Positions 28,291-38,874 of a DNA stretch of 64,000 nucleotides are shown one piece after another. The notes beneath the pieces are model-generated. The model was not told the origin of the DNA. It did not search any database and saw nothing but the letters and a program-made list of their open reading frames with translations. The stretch is taken from positions 1 to 64,000 of the forward strand of contig JASJFT010000085.1 in the NCBI GenBank assembly GCA_030770425.1. Reading direction: 5' to 3'. The stretch comes from Darksidea phi. Its lineage: Eukaryota; Ascomycota; Dothideomycetes; Pleosporales; Lentitheciaceae. Within the stretch, counting starts at the first letter, position 1. The number at the start of each line of letters is the position of its first letter. Position numbers and translations under genes: made by a program.

Positions 28291-28388
28291 TTTAGAAATA
28301 GGATTTTTTAGGAGTATAGATACTTAGGTAAACTTTTCTAAAGGAAGTAAGGGGACCGATAGAATATATCGTAGTAAACAACTCTCTA

Positions 28389-28409
28389 TAAGGGCCGGGA
28401 CGGCCCTTA
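28389..28409. other. Small GC-rich hairpin at the island edge
   Basis: Arms taagggcc (28,389-28,396) and ggccctta (28,102-based numbering aside, 28,402-28,409) are perfect complements around a 5-base loop gggac. It lies in the last ~100 bases before composition becomes normal, between the T-run at 28,280 and the first frequent TG/CA sites at about 28,425. No function can be assigned; from 28,425 to 28,719 I see no gene. Confidence 0.4.
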
Positions 28410-28719
28410 GGAAAGGGGGAGGCTATGTTACGCCTACTTCTGCCGGAGGACTCCCGGATCATTATCGGCCCGGCCACGGTCACGTGCCGGACCCTATATA
28501 GTCCTACGTCCTACCATCACGTCTCCCTAAGGATTCGTCTCATCTCCATCCGAATACAACCCTTTTGCTGCCTCAGCGTTTCTGTGCCTGCCTGCCTACA
28601 CGTGCCTCACAGTTATGCCCTCCGCTTACATAAGCACCCGGCCTTGATATTCGATCGGGCCTATCCCTTGCACCACAATGGGTAGATCTAGAGACAGGAG
28701 CTGCTTTTGCGCACGCCTT

Positions 28720-28860
28720 TACTGTGTAGTTGCAGGGGTAAATAATGTCGCATCGCTCGCTCCCTGAGCAGCGGCCCCGCAAGATTGAAAGAGCCAATTA
28801 TACTTATCCTCTAACTATTAGACCTAAGTAGACTAAAGCAAACTGTATGCAACTACAGTA
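28720..28860. mobile_element. MITE-like foldback element, copy 1
   Basis: The left end tactgtgtagttgca (28,720-28,734) and right end tgcaactacagta (28,848-28,860) are inverted repeats apart from a 2-base insertion. The element is 141 bp, and TA at both termini suggests a TA target duplication as in Tc1/mariner-type MITEs. Internal blocks tctacttaggtctaa (minus strand), ttggctctttcaatcttg and gacattatttac recur in the same order at 55,909-56,065. No coding capacity. Unlike the island next to it, it keeps CpA/TpG. Confidence 0.65.
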
Positions 28861-29444
28861 ATGGCTTTTCATCCACAATTGCATGACGTCAACAGATCCG
28901 AGGTTTGTCCTCAACGTCATCACGTGCGACAGCGTAAACGAGCACTGCACTAAACCTATTTCGCACGCGCTAGTGCTCAAGCGGGGAGACGCCAAGTCGC
29001 TTTCCCGACGCCGCTGGGGTAATTTCATTCTCTCTGTTCTCCGCTCGGACGGTGAGCTCGCCGTCGCTGTCTACTACGCACGCTCGCGCGATATTATTGT
29101 TATCTGTATGAGGCGGGACCGTTTGTACCCAACACAGTTCTACCCTGCTCTTCGCTCCCGCACGTTCTCCTACTTCTACAAAACAGGTCCTCACGATATC
29201 TTCAGCTAATCTTCTCAGCGACGCCTTCATCGAATCGTCGTCTAGCCAGCGACCGATCTGTACAGAGTCTTGTTGAACGAGGGGGAACGTGTGAGGGCGT
29301 GGTTAATTAGGGTGACGGCCCACTCGTGGTACGCGAAGAACAGCAATTGTTTTATGTAGCCCTCGTTCAAAAGCTTTGTAACGAACGTTCGCCTGTCTCA
29401 CTTACCTGCATCGATCTCATGCCGATGAGACCATCGCGCACATC
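28861..29444. other. Intergenic, upstream of the Zn2Cys6-like gene
   Basis: This is normal-composition DNA, presumably holding the promoter and 5' leader of the gene starting at 29,445. A 108-codon ATG frame at 28,883-29,209 exists, but it has no recognisable domain, and an 86-codon frame runs opposite it, so I do not call it a gene. Confidence 0.5.
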
Positions 29445-31394
29445 ATGGCAGACCCAATACTAAAATGGCATCAGTTTCTCCTCAACGAGAAAGAGGTTGA
29501 GCTCTACCACGAATTGAGGAGGATCCAAGAGGACGGCAATCCAACATCGAACGAAGATGCCGACAAGCTGTACGCCATTCTCCAGGTTGCTTGATTTGGC
29601 ATCTGACGCTGATCACGCCACAGGAGACAGATGTTATATCTCTCCAGCTATGCTAGCGATGATCGATGTCTTGGTCGATATCCTGTGGACGCTCGTAATA
29701 TCATCATGGAATGCGCCCAGATCGGCGCCGAGATACGACGCAAGATTCTTAGCGCCCCCAAAATTGGCGCGGAAGTCGAGGAGGATCCTACGACCGAGCA
29801 GGATAACTTAGACGACACCCAGCTCGTATATACCGACCAGGAAGATGTCGAGATGGATAATGAGACCATCTCCTGGGACGATGTGCGGGAAGACGTGATT
29901 CCTCCGTACGTAACAGAAGTCACTTTCACTATCCCAGAAGAGGACTTAACGGCAGGCCGCCGGAAGGCATTGGAAGAACATTTTCCTGGTGTTGTTATTA
30001 AAGCTGCCCTACTAGAACCGACGTGCGTCGCCATCGGCGTCGAAAAGCCAAAGGGTGTTAAGAGAGCCATGTTGGAGCTTGACATGCCCGAAGTGGAAGC
30101 TGATCCAACTGTGTTACCGAGAATTCAAGAAATGTATCCTTGGGCTTCCCTCCATGAAGACCTAGCCATGATAGACAACCGAGAGGACGTGCCTCGACGC
30201 TACGATCCTCAGGAATATTTTTTAAACTTCGCGCAATTCACTATAAACCCACCCAGAAAGGACCTCTTCGGCTTCACGTTTGACATCCAATCCGAATGGG
30301 ACAGACTTTCATTCGCAAAAAAGGTCGCCATAGCACACGCTCAAGCGATTCAAAAAGGACCATACGGGATGACAAAACATCGGACCCGCCGCTGCGCGCA
30401 TTGTACTCGCTTCAATTACTCGTGCAGAGTATACCGTAGCATTGTCGCCACGTCTTCACCGCATATGAACCTTGGCTACGAGTGCCAAAATTGTCGGGTT
30501 TGGGGCAAAGAATGTGACTTAGGCCCTCGAGATGGACCCGCTGTTGATCATATGCGCGGGCACAACTTGTATCCTGACAATCTGGATAGTAGCACGCGAG
30601 GCTTGTCAGATGATATATCAAGTGAGGCCACCAGTGCATCGCCAGAATCCCCAGAACCGAATATCGGCCTTTCCGGTCAAACCACGAGGGACGATCCCGC
30701 GTGGGACGGGTTTGCAGGGGGAGGTGAGGAGGCGCACAGCCTGCAGGAAGCTCGTAGCCCGATTTCACCGGCATCGGACAGAATGATCGAAGCGGTAGCC
30801 GAAAAAATCAACTTGGAGCTAGACGAGCCAGATGCAACTTTTGGCATATACGCGGAATGGTTACAGTGGAAGAAGATTTCATCGTATGAAGAGAATGATC
30901 AGCTGGATGGTTACTACGCCAGCCTGGTAGATCTTTACATTATTGCCACCCATCAGCATATGGCCGCGCTTCAATATGCCCTGTTACTCAAGTTTCAGAG
31001 CACCAGTATCACGTTCGAAGAGAAGCCCAAAACCTCGATCATCCTCAAAGCATACAAGTACCTTGCTGGCAACGCCAGGGAACCCACAACTGACCCACTG
31101 TGTCGCTGGACTGCGATTCTATGCTCCTATTCACCGAGTAGAGAAAGGGAAGGAGAGTACGAGACGTTTCGCAAAGATCAAGATAGATCCATGGCCACTG
31201 CTGCTCGGAAGTTGATTAACCTCATTGCGCGGAATACATGTTCCTCCACTTCCGACCGAGACGCAACCGCGCTCAAGCAATGGTGCGAAGTGCATTCGCA
31301 CACCAGCGGATCTCAGGACGAACGTCTTTGCAACAACACCAAGCGAAAATCAAGGTTGTCCAACCGAAGAGCAACGCCAACTCAATGGGGCTGA
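29445..31394 (+). CDS. Unrecognised protein with Zn2Cys6-like cysteine cluster
   Basis: Proposed exons are 29,445-29,585 and 29,631-31,394 (634 codons), joined by a 45-bp intron with gttgct donor and gacag acceptor; the nearer acceptor gccacag would give a stop. The N-terminus is helical and charged, followed by an acidic stretch and a middle region with the cysteine pattern C-X2-C-X6-C-X19-C-X2-C-X6-C (CAHC...C, then CQNC...C, about bases 30,393-30,515). Cysteine spacing equals a fungal Zn2Cys6 DNA-binding cluster except for a long 19-residue central loop, and the usual run of basic residues after the second Cys is missing, so DNA binding is doubtful. The C-terminus is uncertain: from about 31,340 another frame running to 31,572 (KRKSEGFSDEGP..., ending GHGAWSRLR) looks more protein-like, suggesting a missed intron or a frameshift. 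It is the first gene beside the AT-rich island. Confidence 0.6.
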
Positions 31395-31572
31395 AGAGTT
31401 CATCGAGAGGCACAGTGGCCTTGTCGTCATGAGACCTGACAGCAGCACGTCAGGACCCTTGCCGCAAAGGCCAGCAAAGAGGAAATCCGAGGGCTTCTCG
31501 GATGAAGGTCCTTTCAAGATGACTAATTTTGGAGGCGGGCGTGGGCACGGGGCGTGGTCGCGGCTCCGATAA

Positions 31573-32314
31573 GTGAAAAGGTCCTGGTGGCTCGGCGGTT
31601 ATTTGCTTGAAATTGGTTTTTGATACCGTACATTTAGCGACTTATTCCCGTTCCTTTTCCTTCAGAAACGGCTACAGTGACTTGGCATGGGCCTTGAACC
31701 ATCGCTCAAGCAGAAACAAAAAAAAAAAAAAATTTATATATATATATATAAATATTAGTCACAAGGCCGTGGTGAATCCCATACTCGACGTCGTTACCAG
31801 AAGTGTCGTCGCGGATGACGCTCACAGGGCCCATTTTTAGCCTTTCGACGCTGTTCCGCTTCGAACGAGACTACCAGGAGGGAAGTAGAAGCTAAGGCTT
31901 GGAGAGTGGAAATTGAGTGGAAGATGGGAAGACTAGACTTTGGAGTCTATCAAAAGGACGTAGATGAAAAGGCTAACCACTCGCTCTGAATAACCTAGTG
32001 GAGGCAAGAAAACGGCCCACACCCGACTTTGCTTACTTGCGAGCATCTTTTCCGTCTAAGGATATAAAGTCAAGCTTATATGCATCAGACGTGAAAGAGT
32101 CAGAATAGAAATGTACGAGTATTGTTTTGGTGGTCTTGGGAAACAATGGTTGAGAGCCTTCGGTTGGGTATCGTCCTTCCTACCCGTACTCCCGCCGCTA
32201 GAAAAGACAGCCTAGCATGAATGCCACGCCATCTCAATGACACACATAAGCAAGAAATCGCCCGCATACGCTGTGCGCAATACCCAGCGTTCAAACACAT
32301 GATCATGTCTCTCT
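31573..32314. other. Intergenic between convergent genes, with an A/TA-rich run
   Basis: This lies between the Zn2Cys6-like gene (+) and the GCP3 gene (-), so it should hold both 3' UTRs. At about 31,710-31,757 an A-run passes into aatttatatatatatatata, a simple AT repeat. No further gene seen. Confidence 0.6.
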
Positions 32315-35098
32315 TCAAGCCGCCGTCTTGACAGTCGGCGGAGCCTGCTGTGGTGTCTCCTTCTCTTTATCGCGTCTCTTCTCTCCTTTCCTTCTCTTCT
32401 TCGGCTGATATACATCGTTGAAGTTCATAACCATAGCCAACCACCTCATATCATGATCAGGTTGATGGATCAATTCGCCCAACAACACAGTGATCCTTAT
32501 TTGAAAATCTTTGATCAGATGTGCAAGACGTTTGCGAAGTGCAGGCAGCACATCATCCTCGCCGGTGCTGCCGCCACCAATTTTAAGGAGTGGCGGCGGG
32601 AGTGGCGAGTCTGCCTCTGAGCGGGATGCACGATTTAAGTTGAAGGGATCTTGAGAAGATATAGAGAGTGCATCTTTCTCTGAAAGGCCCCAGCGGCCGG
32701 CTGCGGTGCGGGTCTCAATTTTAGCAGCGTGCTCCTGACGACGAGTGAACTCGGCGACGGAGAACGAGTAGAGGCCGTCTACAGCATCTTTATACGCGAG
32801 CATCGTCTTGAGCAGCTCATGTAGCTGGCCAGTGAAGTCTGTACTTTGGCTTCCAAGAAGGCCTTTGCGCGTGATGCTATTGAGATATTTGGCGTGCGCT
32901 TGGATCATGTCATCGAGTGTGCTCTCAGGCTTGTGTAGTGCCTCCTGAAGCTCTTTCCACGAAGACTCGATGACTTCGAACAAGATATAGTACTGCAGCT
33001 GGTTGATAAAATGGATCATCTCAGCGATGCCGCAGCGGACTTTCTTCCAGTCTGATCCGACCTTGTCAGAGACTGTGCCTAAGACACCGCGAGCGCCAGT
33101 CATGCATCGCCGCCAGGTCGAGCCTAGAGCGAATTCAACGCGCTTCACGCGCCAGAGGAAGTTGAACACTTTGAGGTACTGCTTTGAACCGAACGGTGTA
33201 ACGATGACATCGACTGGGGCGTCTATTTTGTATTCGAGAGTGAAGACATCCCATCCAATCTCGCCGTGTGATAGTTCAAGCATGCGGGAGTCGAGACGTC
33301 GCAGCACCTCCTGCGAGTCGAATTGCGCGTTCGAATTGCGCACCGCATGTTCAAGCTGGGCGGTGAGAGTGTGTCGGTATTGCGTGTTGGCTGGGCGGTC
33401 AAGGTTGGCAGACAGCGACTCCATAAGTACGGCGATGAAGTCGCCTGCGCCGAGGAGCAGGTACTTCTTGAGGGCTTGTAAGTGGTCGAACAGCTTGAAC
33501 TTGTTCGCCATGAGGTCGATTAGACGGGCCATGGTCGTTTTATAAGCATCACCAATGGACTGCTCGAGGTTGGCGGTGTCGCCATACTGCAGCTCCTTTG
33601 ATGCCTCTTTTGAGTATGTATCAACCCACGCTGCATCTCCGCACCCGTAACGGATGAAGTTAAGCGTCTTGCCAATCAAGAAGACCTTGTTGGCAAACTC
33701 CTCGGTAATGATGGTCGGCACCATCTTCTCGTTGAGCTTGTACTTATCTTCCCACACGCTTGTCGCACCACCTTTGCCTTCCTTGCCGTTTGCCTCGCGG
33801 ATTTCTTCCTCGCTCTGCTCCGACACGAAGAACTCGCCAAATGGGTCTGCAAGCTCGCCATCGTAGATCCATTGCCGTAGCATGTCGTAGAAGGGGCGGG
33901 TAACATGTGACAGTAACCGTTCGGCGAATACGCCGACATAGGGGTCGCCATGCGAGAAAGAGAAGGAATGGATGAGCGAAATCAGCTCGCCACCCTTCTT
34001 GGTCTTTGATTCTTCGACCATCAGGCTCATTAGTCGCAGTCCTTGGGTCGCCTCCCGTGTCCATACGACGCAGCGTTTGAGAGTGACCCCGGCCTTTCCT
34101 ATTCCATGGTGGGGTTGTGCCTCGTCCAGTTGCGTCAGCGCCCGCCGTATCTGCCCTTCGAGGGTAGCAACCAGTCCCAAGTATGACCTCAGCTCTTTGC
34201 CCAGCGCAGACCGGAAGCTTTGTCCGACCAGCCCGCCTTCAGTGGATTCTACAAACTCAGACAGCCCGCGGTATAAGAGTGACGGCTCGGCAAGGGTATG
34301 CAGTAGGCTTATGAGAGGCACGGGCAGCGTCTGCGGTAGCTTGAGGGCGGCCGAGGATGAGAAGGCGAGGTTGGTCGAAGATAGTCCTTGCAAGGTAAAG
34401 GGTAGGTCGCGAAGTAGGGCAGGCTCAGTTGGTCCCTTGGCCGACCTGGTCTGCTCACCGTCCACAGCCTGTTCCTTGTGGGCCTCTTGCGGACGCCTTT
34501 CCCTCCGTCGTTCTGTTCTCTCTGCCGGTGGGGCCGGGCGCATGGTTGCTTTGGGCGAGCCATCATTGACCGGTATATGCGCAAGGCCGGGTCTTGCGAA
34601 GGCGTCTCTAAACGCCGGACTGCCGAGCGGCTGCGCATTCGAGGCGTGGTGCTTCGACGGGGTGGCAGGGTCGCGCATTCGGTCGGGTAGTTCTGACGGC
34701 TGGGCAGCGCGTGGTATATCGGAGAGTTCGAGGAGAAAGTGGAGCATGCCCCATTTCTCGTCCAACACCGGTTGCGATACCAACCGAGAGAAGAGGTTGT
34801 TGAAGCGGGCGCTCTTCTGGGCACCATCCACCTCTGTAGATACTAGGGAAATCCTTAGCTATGTTTCATCAATCCTAGCATCATCCATACGTCTCGTGTC
34901 AATCAACTCGGCGACGTGGTTGATATCCGCGACCACAGGAAGCGGGCTGGCATTGCTAAGCTCGTCTAGGGCGAAGTTGTACGCCTCGTCGAAGCGCTCG
35001 TTCGCGGCTTGCTCGTCTTCATTGGGATCATCTGGGACGATACGGGCCAGCAGTTCGTTCAACGCGTGTTCGACGCGTTCGCGGTTGAAGGTGGCCAT
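32315..35098 (-). CDS. Gamma-tubulin complex component 3 (GCP3/Spc98/Alp6)
   Basis: Exons are 35,098-34,891 and 34,833-32,315 (908 residues), with a 57-bp intron (gtatgg...ctacag) joining LIDTR to QVDGAQK. The protein is a core subunit of the gamma-tubulin complex, which nucleates microtubules at spindle pole bodies. Seen: the N-terminal LVSQPVLDEKWGML block typical of GCP3, the GIP1-type block starting LRDLPFTLQGLSS, the WIYDGELADPFGEFF segment, and the C-terminal gamma-tubulin-binding half with APVDVIVTPFGSKQYLKVFN, FLWRVKRVEFAL and QLQYYILFEVIESSW. The C-terminus is lysine-rich. The start is the first in-frame ATG (MATFNRERVEH). Length fits fungal GCP3. It is divergent from the BTB-like gene; GCP2 is the alternative but fits less well at the N-terminus. 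Confidence 0.88.
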
Positions 35099-35764
35099 GT
35101 GGGCGCGCCGAGCATCGAGCGTCTCCGCATGGCTGAGCTGCGATGTTTGCGTGTTTTCCGAATTCGTCGCGGGGTAGGCGCACGGGCCCCTGTCCGAAAT
35201 CACTTCAAATGATCCGTCGGGACATGGTCTGGACCACTCCTCTGATGACAGTTACTGCACTCTCATAGACTAGGATCTGTATACTCGTAAAGGACTTGCT
35301 CATCTCTTCATATGGCAAGGCGTAAAGAGCTACGCCGTGACTTTTGATCTCATTAAGCGTCCATCAACTTCATCTTCGCACCGCACCCTCAACGAATTGC
35401 AATCACCTGTCCTCTCTGCTAACACGCACTCCGTACCCCCCTGTTGACCCATAGCATGGTGAAGACCCCCTCGTTACGCATAGATATGTGCTGTCCTATA
35501 TGGTAGGATGTATCTGTCTTCTCAGTTTCGTGCGTTACAATCCTCTCACCTGCAGCCCGATCAATCTCACTTCAACCTTACTCTCATGCACATCAGCCAC
35601 TCTTCGTAGTTCAGCGCTAGAGGTGAAATCATGAGAGCCAACGCAGCCGTAAGTACTCTCCTCATTTCTCCTTTAGGTATATAATACTACCTTGCCGTCT
35701 CTTCTCTCCGCTCCCTCAAACTCCGCAACCCAGCTTCCAATACCTCTCTGTCCAACCAACCACC
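35099..35764. promoter_or_regulatory. Divergent intergenic region GCP3 / BTB-like gene
   Basis: This 666-bp region must hold both promoters. The right part is pyrimidine-rich. An upstream ATG at 35,631 (MRANAA) is followed at once by gtaagt (35,649), with possible acceptors at 35,676 and 35,733, so the BTB-like transcript may have a spliced leader and a short upstream ORF. This is inferred from sequence only. Confidence 0.5.
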
Positions 35765-37308
35765 ATGCATCAACATACCGCAGCCACGCCTCGGCCATCC
35801 CACTCGCGGGCATCGACGGTCAATGAGTCACCGCCTGCGAAGCGACTCCGTCCAACTTTTGACGACAACTTCGACAACAATGAGCGCTCAGCTCCTAACG
35901 GTCCTACCCGCGCATCTGCGATGACTCCCTCCTCTCTATCACAGAATTCGGTCTATGATCAAGTTCTCATGGAGGTTGAGAGGCAGACACCTTCGCCTTC
36001 AGCACACTTGCAACCAGTGGCAGTCACTGCGACAACTAGCAACCTCAACAAGGAACTTCAGTCCATTCAGTAAGTGGGTTACATATTTCTTCATGATAGT
36101 TTAGCTAAAATCATTTAGCAAGCTTCTCGACACGACCATCACCGTTCAGTACGGCGAGAAACTCGATAAGAAGTGCAGCATCCATCTTCAGCTGCTCGCT
36201 GACCGCAGCCCAAAGCTACGCCAGTTGTTTGCTCGGGCTACAAAGCTGCGCGAGAACTATCTCGAGCTTAAGTTGATGAGGCACAAGGTTAGAGCCTTAC
36301 TTCCTCCGGAGACTAGCGCAGAGGCTTTCCTTGAAGCGAGAGTCGATGAGATGGTCGCGCGGGTGTGTCTTCTTTCTTCTCTATCTATTTCTAGCGCTCA
36401 TTCTCACAATCTAGGCACTTAATTTCATCGCTATAGCGTACAACAACTTCCCCCTCCCTGAGTATCAGGCTTCTGTTAAGACCGTTCTTGAGGACACGAC
36501 CGATCAGCAGTTTCAGATCGCGAAAATGTTGAAAGAGCCGCCTTCAAACGGTGGCTTCAAGAGAAAAGACTACCCCAGTTCGCTCGTCGTTCAGCGTCTA
36601 CAGCTCATGAAGCCAGAGGCCGTGCTCAACGTCACAAGCCGACTGTATAAAGCTTTGTGGCGCATGAAGGGTCAGGAGGAGAACAAGGCATTCAACGATG
36701 AAATCAAGGCTGCCGCTCAGCATCGTATCATCCTTTGGAACGTCGACGAAGACACTGTCGGATCTCTGCTGCACTGGATTTACAACAGCGAATTGCAGTT
36801 CCTCGACGCCGAACACCTATGTAAGATTAACAGCTTGGCTGAGCGTCTCGGCTTGCACGAGTTGGCAGAGAACTGCCTGGCCAAACTCTTCACTGCTGCA
36901 AGCACAGCTATCGACGATGCCAATATTGAGGGTGTTTCCCTACAAGATCTCCTCGATGGAATCCCGGCAGCCGCGAACGATAGCACTCACGGAAACTGTG
37001 ACCCTCTTGCTGGCGTTGTACGGACTGTCTTCACGTTCGTCCTACAGCAGGAACGGCCTCCAGCAGTTCTCAAACAGCTCGTCATTGAAGCCATTGCGAA
37101 CAGTGCGGATTCCGGTGTAATTGAAACCGCGCTGCAAATGATGGCTAGCGAAATGAAAGACGAGCTCTGCATGGCTCTCTCCTACCGACTATCCAAGCTC
37201 CAAAACTTGCTACTGCAGCAAAAGCCGAGCCGATACTCAAAAGAGTCTTCAAACGCTTCGGTAAAGTCGGAGGTTCCGTGCAACTCGGATGAAAAAATGA
37301 AGCAGTAA
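35765..37308 (+). CDS. BTB/POZ-like domain protein
   Basis: Exons are 35,765-36,069, 36,119-36,362 and 36,415-37,308 (480 residues), with introns gtaagt...tttag (49 bp) and gtgtgt...ctag (52 bp). The first ~100 residues are Ser/Thr/Pro-rich with a nuclear-signal-like PPAKRLRP. The middle is helical (KLLDTTITVQYGEKLD, ending MVARALNFIAIAYNNF). Residues around ILWNVDEDTVGSLLHWIYNSELQ, then a C-rich helix LCKINSLAERLGLHELAENC, resemble the second half of a BTB/POZ fold (the hW-x-YT-G-E-L pattern). The C-terminal ~130 residues are helical with a Lys/Ser tail. BTB proteins act as dimerising adaptors, often for cullin-3; whether this one does is unknown. The BTB assignment rests on the C-terminal half of the fold only. 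Confidence 0.75.
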
Positions 37309-38874
37309 GACAACATCGTGAGCAGAAGATCACCTGTCAACAATGCAATCACACTTAGGAACACCCCGTGCGACTCGCAGTTCGGCGAAGAGTATCGTCG
37401 GCATTAACCGGAGGACTTCCGAGCTTTCGACCTTCCCTATTCTTTCCTTTAAAAGTTCGCGCGATGGCTTCGTAGTTGGATTTCTGAGGATATTTATATC
37501 ATTTTTTAGTTTCTTTTTCTTCGTCTCTCAGGATGTGTCAGGCGTACGGTGGCGTTCTCGACACGTCAAAGGGTAGAGGTTGCGAGGACTCAAATAGTCT
37601 TCAAAAATGGAAGAAGATACTGTCTATCGCTTGCTGGATTTATCCCCAATCACGTACTGCTAAGCGGTGGAGCTTATGTGGCTTTCATTCCATATTTCAT
37701 GTTAGGTCTAGCCCCCCCAAAATCATTCCTGTGTACGTTATTGTCCTTTCTCTGTACCGCTCCGCGGAGGCCTAGGCTACCTTTCCCACAATACCGCATA
37801 GGTGATGACTGCCACTCTGCCGTGGAAATATCATCTGCGGCGCGAGATGAATCGAAAGATTTCATCTCAAATGCACCGATACTCTAGTACTCATGTCAAC
37901 CTGGGAAGCTATCCATCTAGCGGCCAGACTGTGTCTGCATGCGCGACAAAAACAAGCCCGGGATTAAGCGCCTGTACAACCTGACGCCTGTTTCATCCCG
38001 ATGCATGCCCTTCGTGACGGGTTTGTGTTCCGAATACGAATCTATATACTTCCTAGCTCGAGACTGGAAGTATTGAACTCAGTCCTCCTCCTGCGGCAAA
38101 AGCAATGACCTGCGAGCTATGCTAGAATGAGAACCACGAGCGTGGGCATCGTTGTCAGATATAAGACCATGTCTGCGGCCACGTGCGGATGCGGAGTAAG
38201 CCAATGCATATCTAGGTATGATCATCCACCTCTGTACCACTAACACTCACGCCTAGACCTATACCGTCAAGCCTTGCATGCGAGGACCAAAGTTCCATCT
38301 CGTGGCGCGGGTACACCAACTCAACGATCCGTAATCAGAAGTACCACAGCCCTTTCAGCTCTGTTAGTCTGCTACAGACTGCCCTAACGTCATCACCAGG
38401 ATGAGTATAGTGTATGAGCTTGTTGAGTGAGCCTGGTGTAACGAAATGTAACACAGTTGGCCGCCCCCTTACATGTAACGCGGGTAGAGCGATCCTGGTT
38501 CGAGATTCCGACAACCGGGTCCAGAAATGATCTGAAGCGTGCAATTTCACACGAAACGGGCGAGGGACATGAAGGTGTGTCGGAGGCAAGTCGGAGGCCG
38601 ACTGCACACCAGCGCATAATAGCCGCAGGGTCATTGGGTAAAAAACAGAGCCACTCGCTCAGCTCACCACATCTCCGTGTGTGCCGCCTATTGTCTCCCA
38701 CGCTCCACATACCATCCCAGTATCGGGCAAGTCCAGAAACACACTCTCATCTCCAAACACCAACTGGCAACCAGGGGCTTACCTTGCAGCACTTATCCAA
38801 CACATCGAATTCGTATTGGTGTAAGACCGCGAGGGCGAGGGCGAGGGAATTTATGCATTGCTAAGGAAGACGCC
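37309..38874. other. Intergenic, no gene supported
   Basis: This 1.5 kb between the BTB-like gene and the doubtful ORF at 38,875 holds several short open frames (up to ~135 codons) on both strands, but none shows a domain, a codon pattern or convincing splice sites. No RNA gene recognised: ggttcgag near 38,497 looks like a tRNA T-loop, but no stems form around it. Confidence 0.5.

Larger units (their letters stand above)
75..28370. other. AT-rich, RIP-saturated repeat island
   Basis: CpA and TpG are almost absent over 28 kb and TpA is extremely frequent. Scattered survivors include TG at 2791, 4610, 4852 and 7000 and in gatgtcc near 23,152. This is what RIP (C to T, preferentially at CpA, on both strands of duplicated DNA) leaves behind. 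I find no undamaged reading frame. Only the Ty3/gypsy element at 19,231-26,671 and the repeats listed separately can be named; the remaining stretches (75-6,200, 6,400-11,800, 11,930-15,800, 16,660-19,230, 26,672-28,290) look like other decayed transposable elements that I could not identify. The right edge is sharp, at about 28,290-28,420. Confidence 0.93.

Noticed and set aside
28883..29209. 108-codon ATG frame beside the island, considered as a small effector-like gene
   Set aside because: No signal peptide, domain or coding texture; an 86-codon frame runs opposite it.
33972..35177. 401-codon open frame on the plus strand
   Set aside because: It is antisense to the well-supported GCP3 gene and has Ser-rich shadow composition.
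38430..38530. T-loop-like ggttcgagattcc
   Set aside because: Flanking bases are not complementary on either strand, so no tRNA arm forms.
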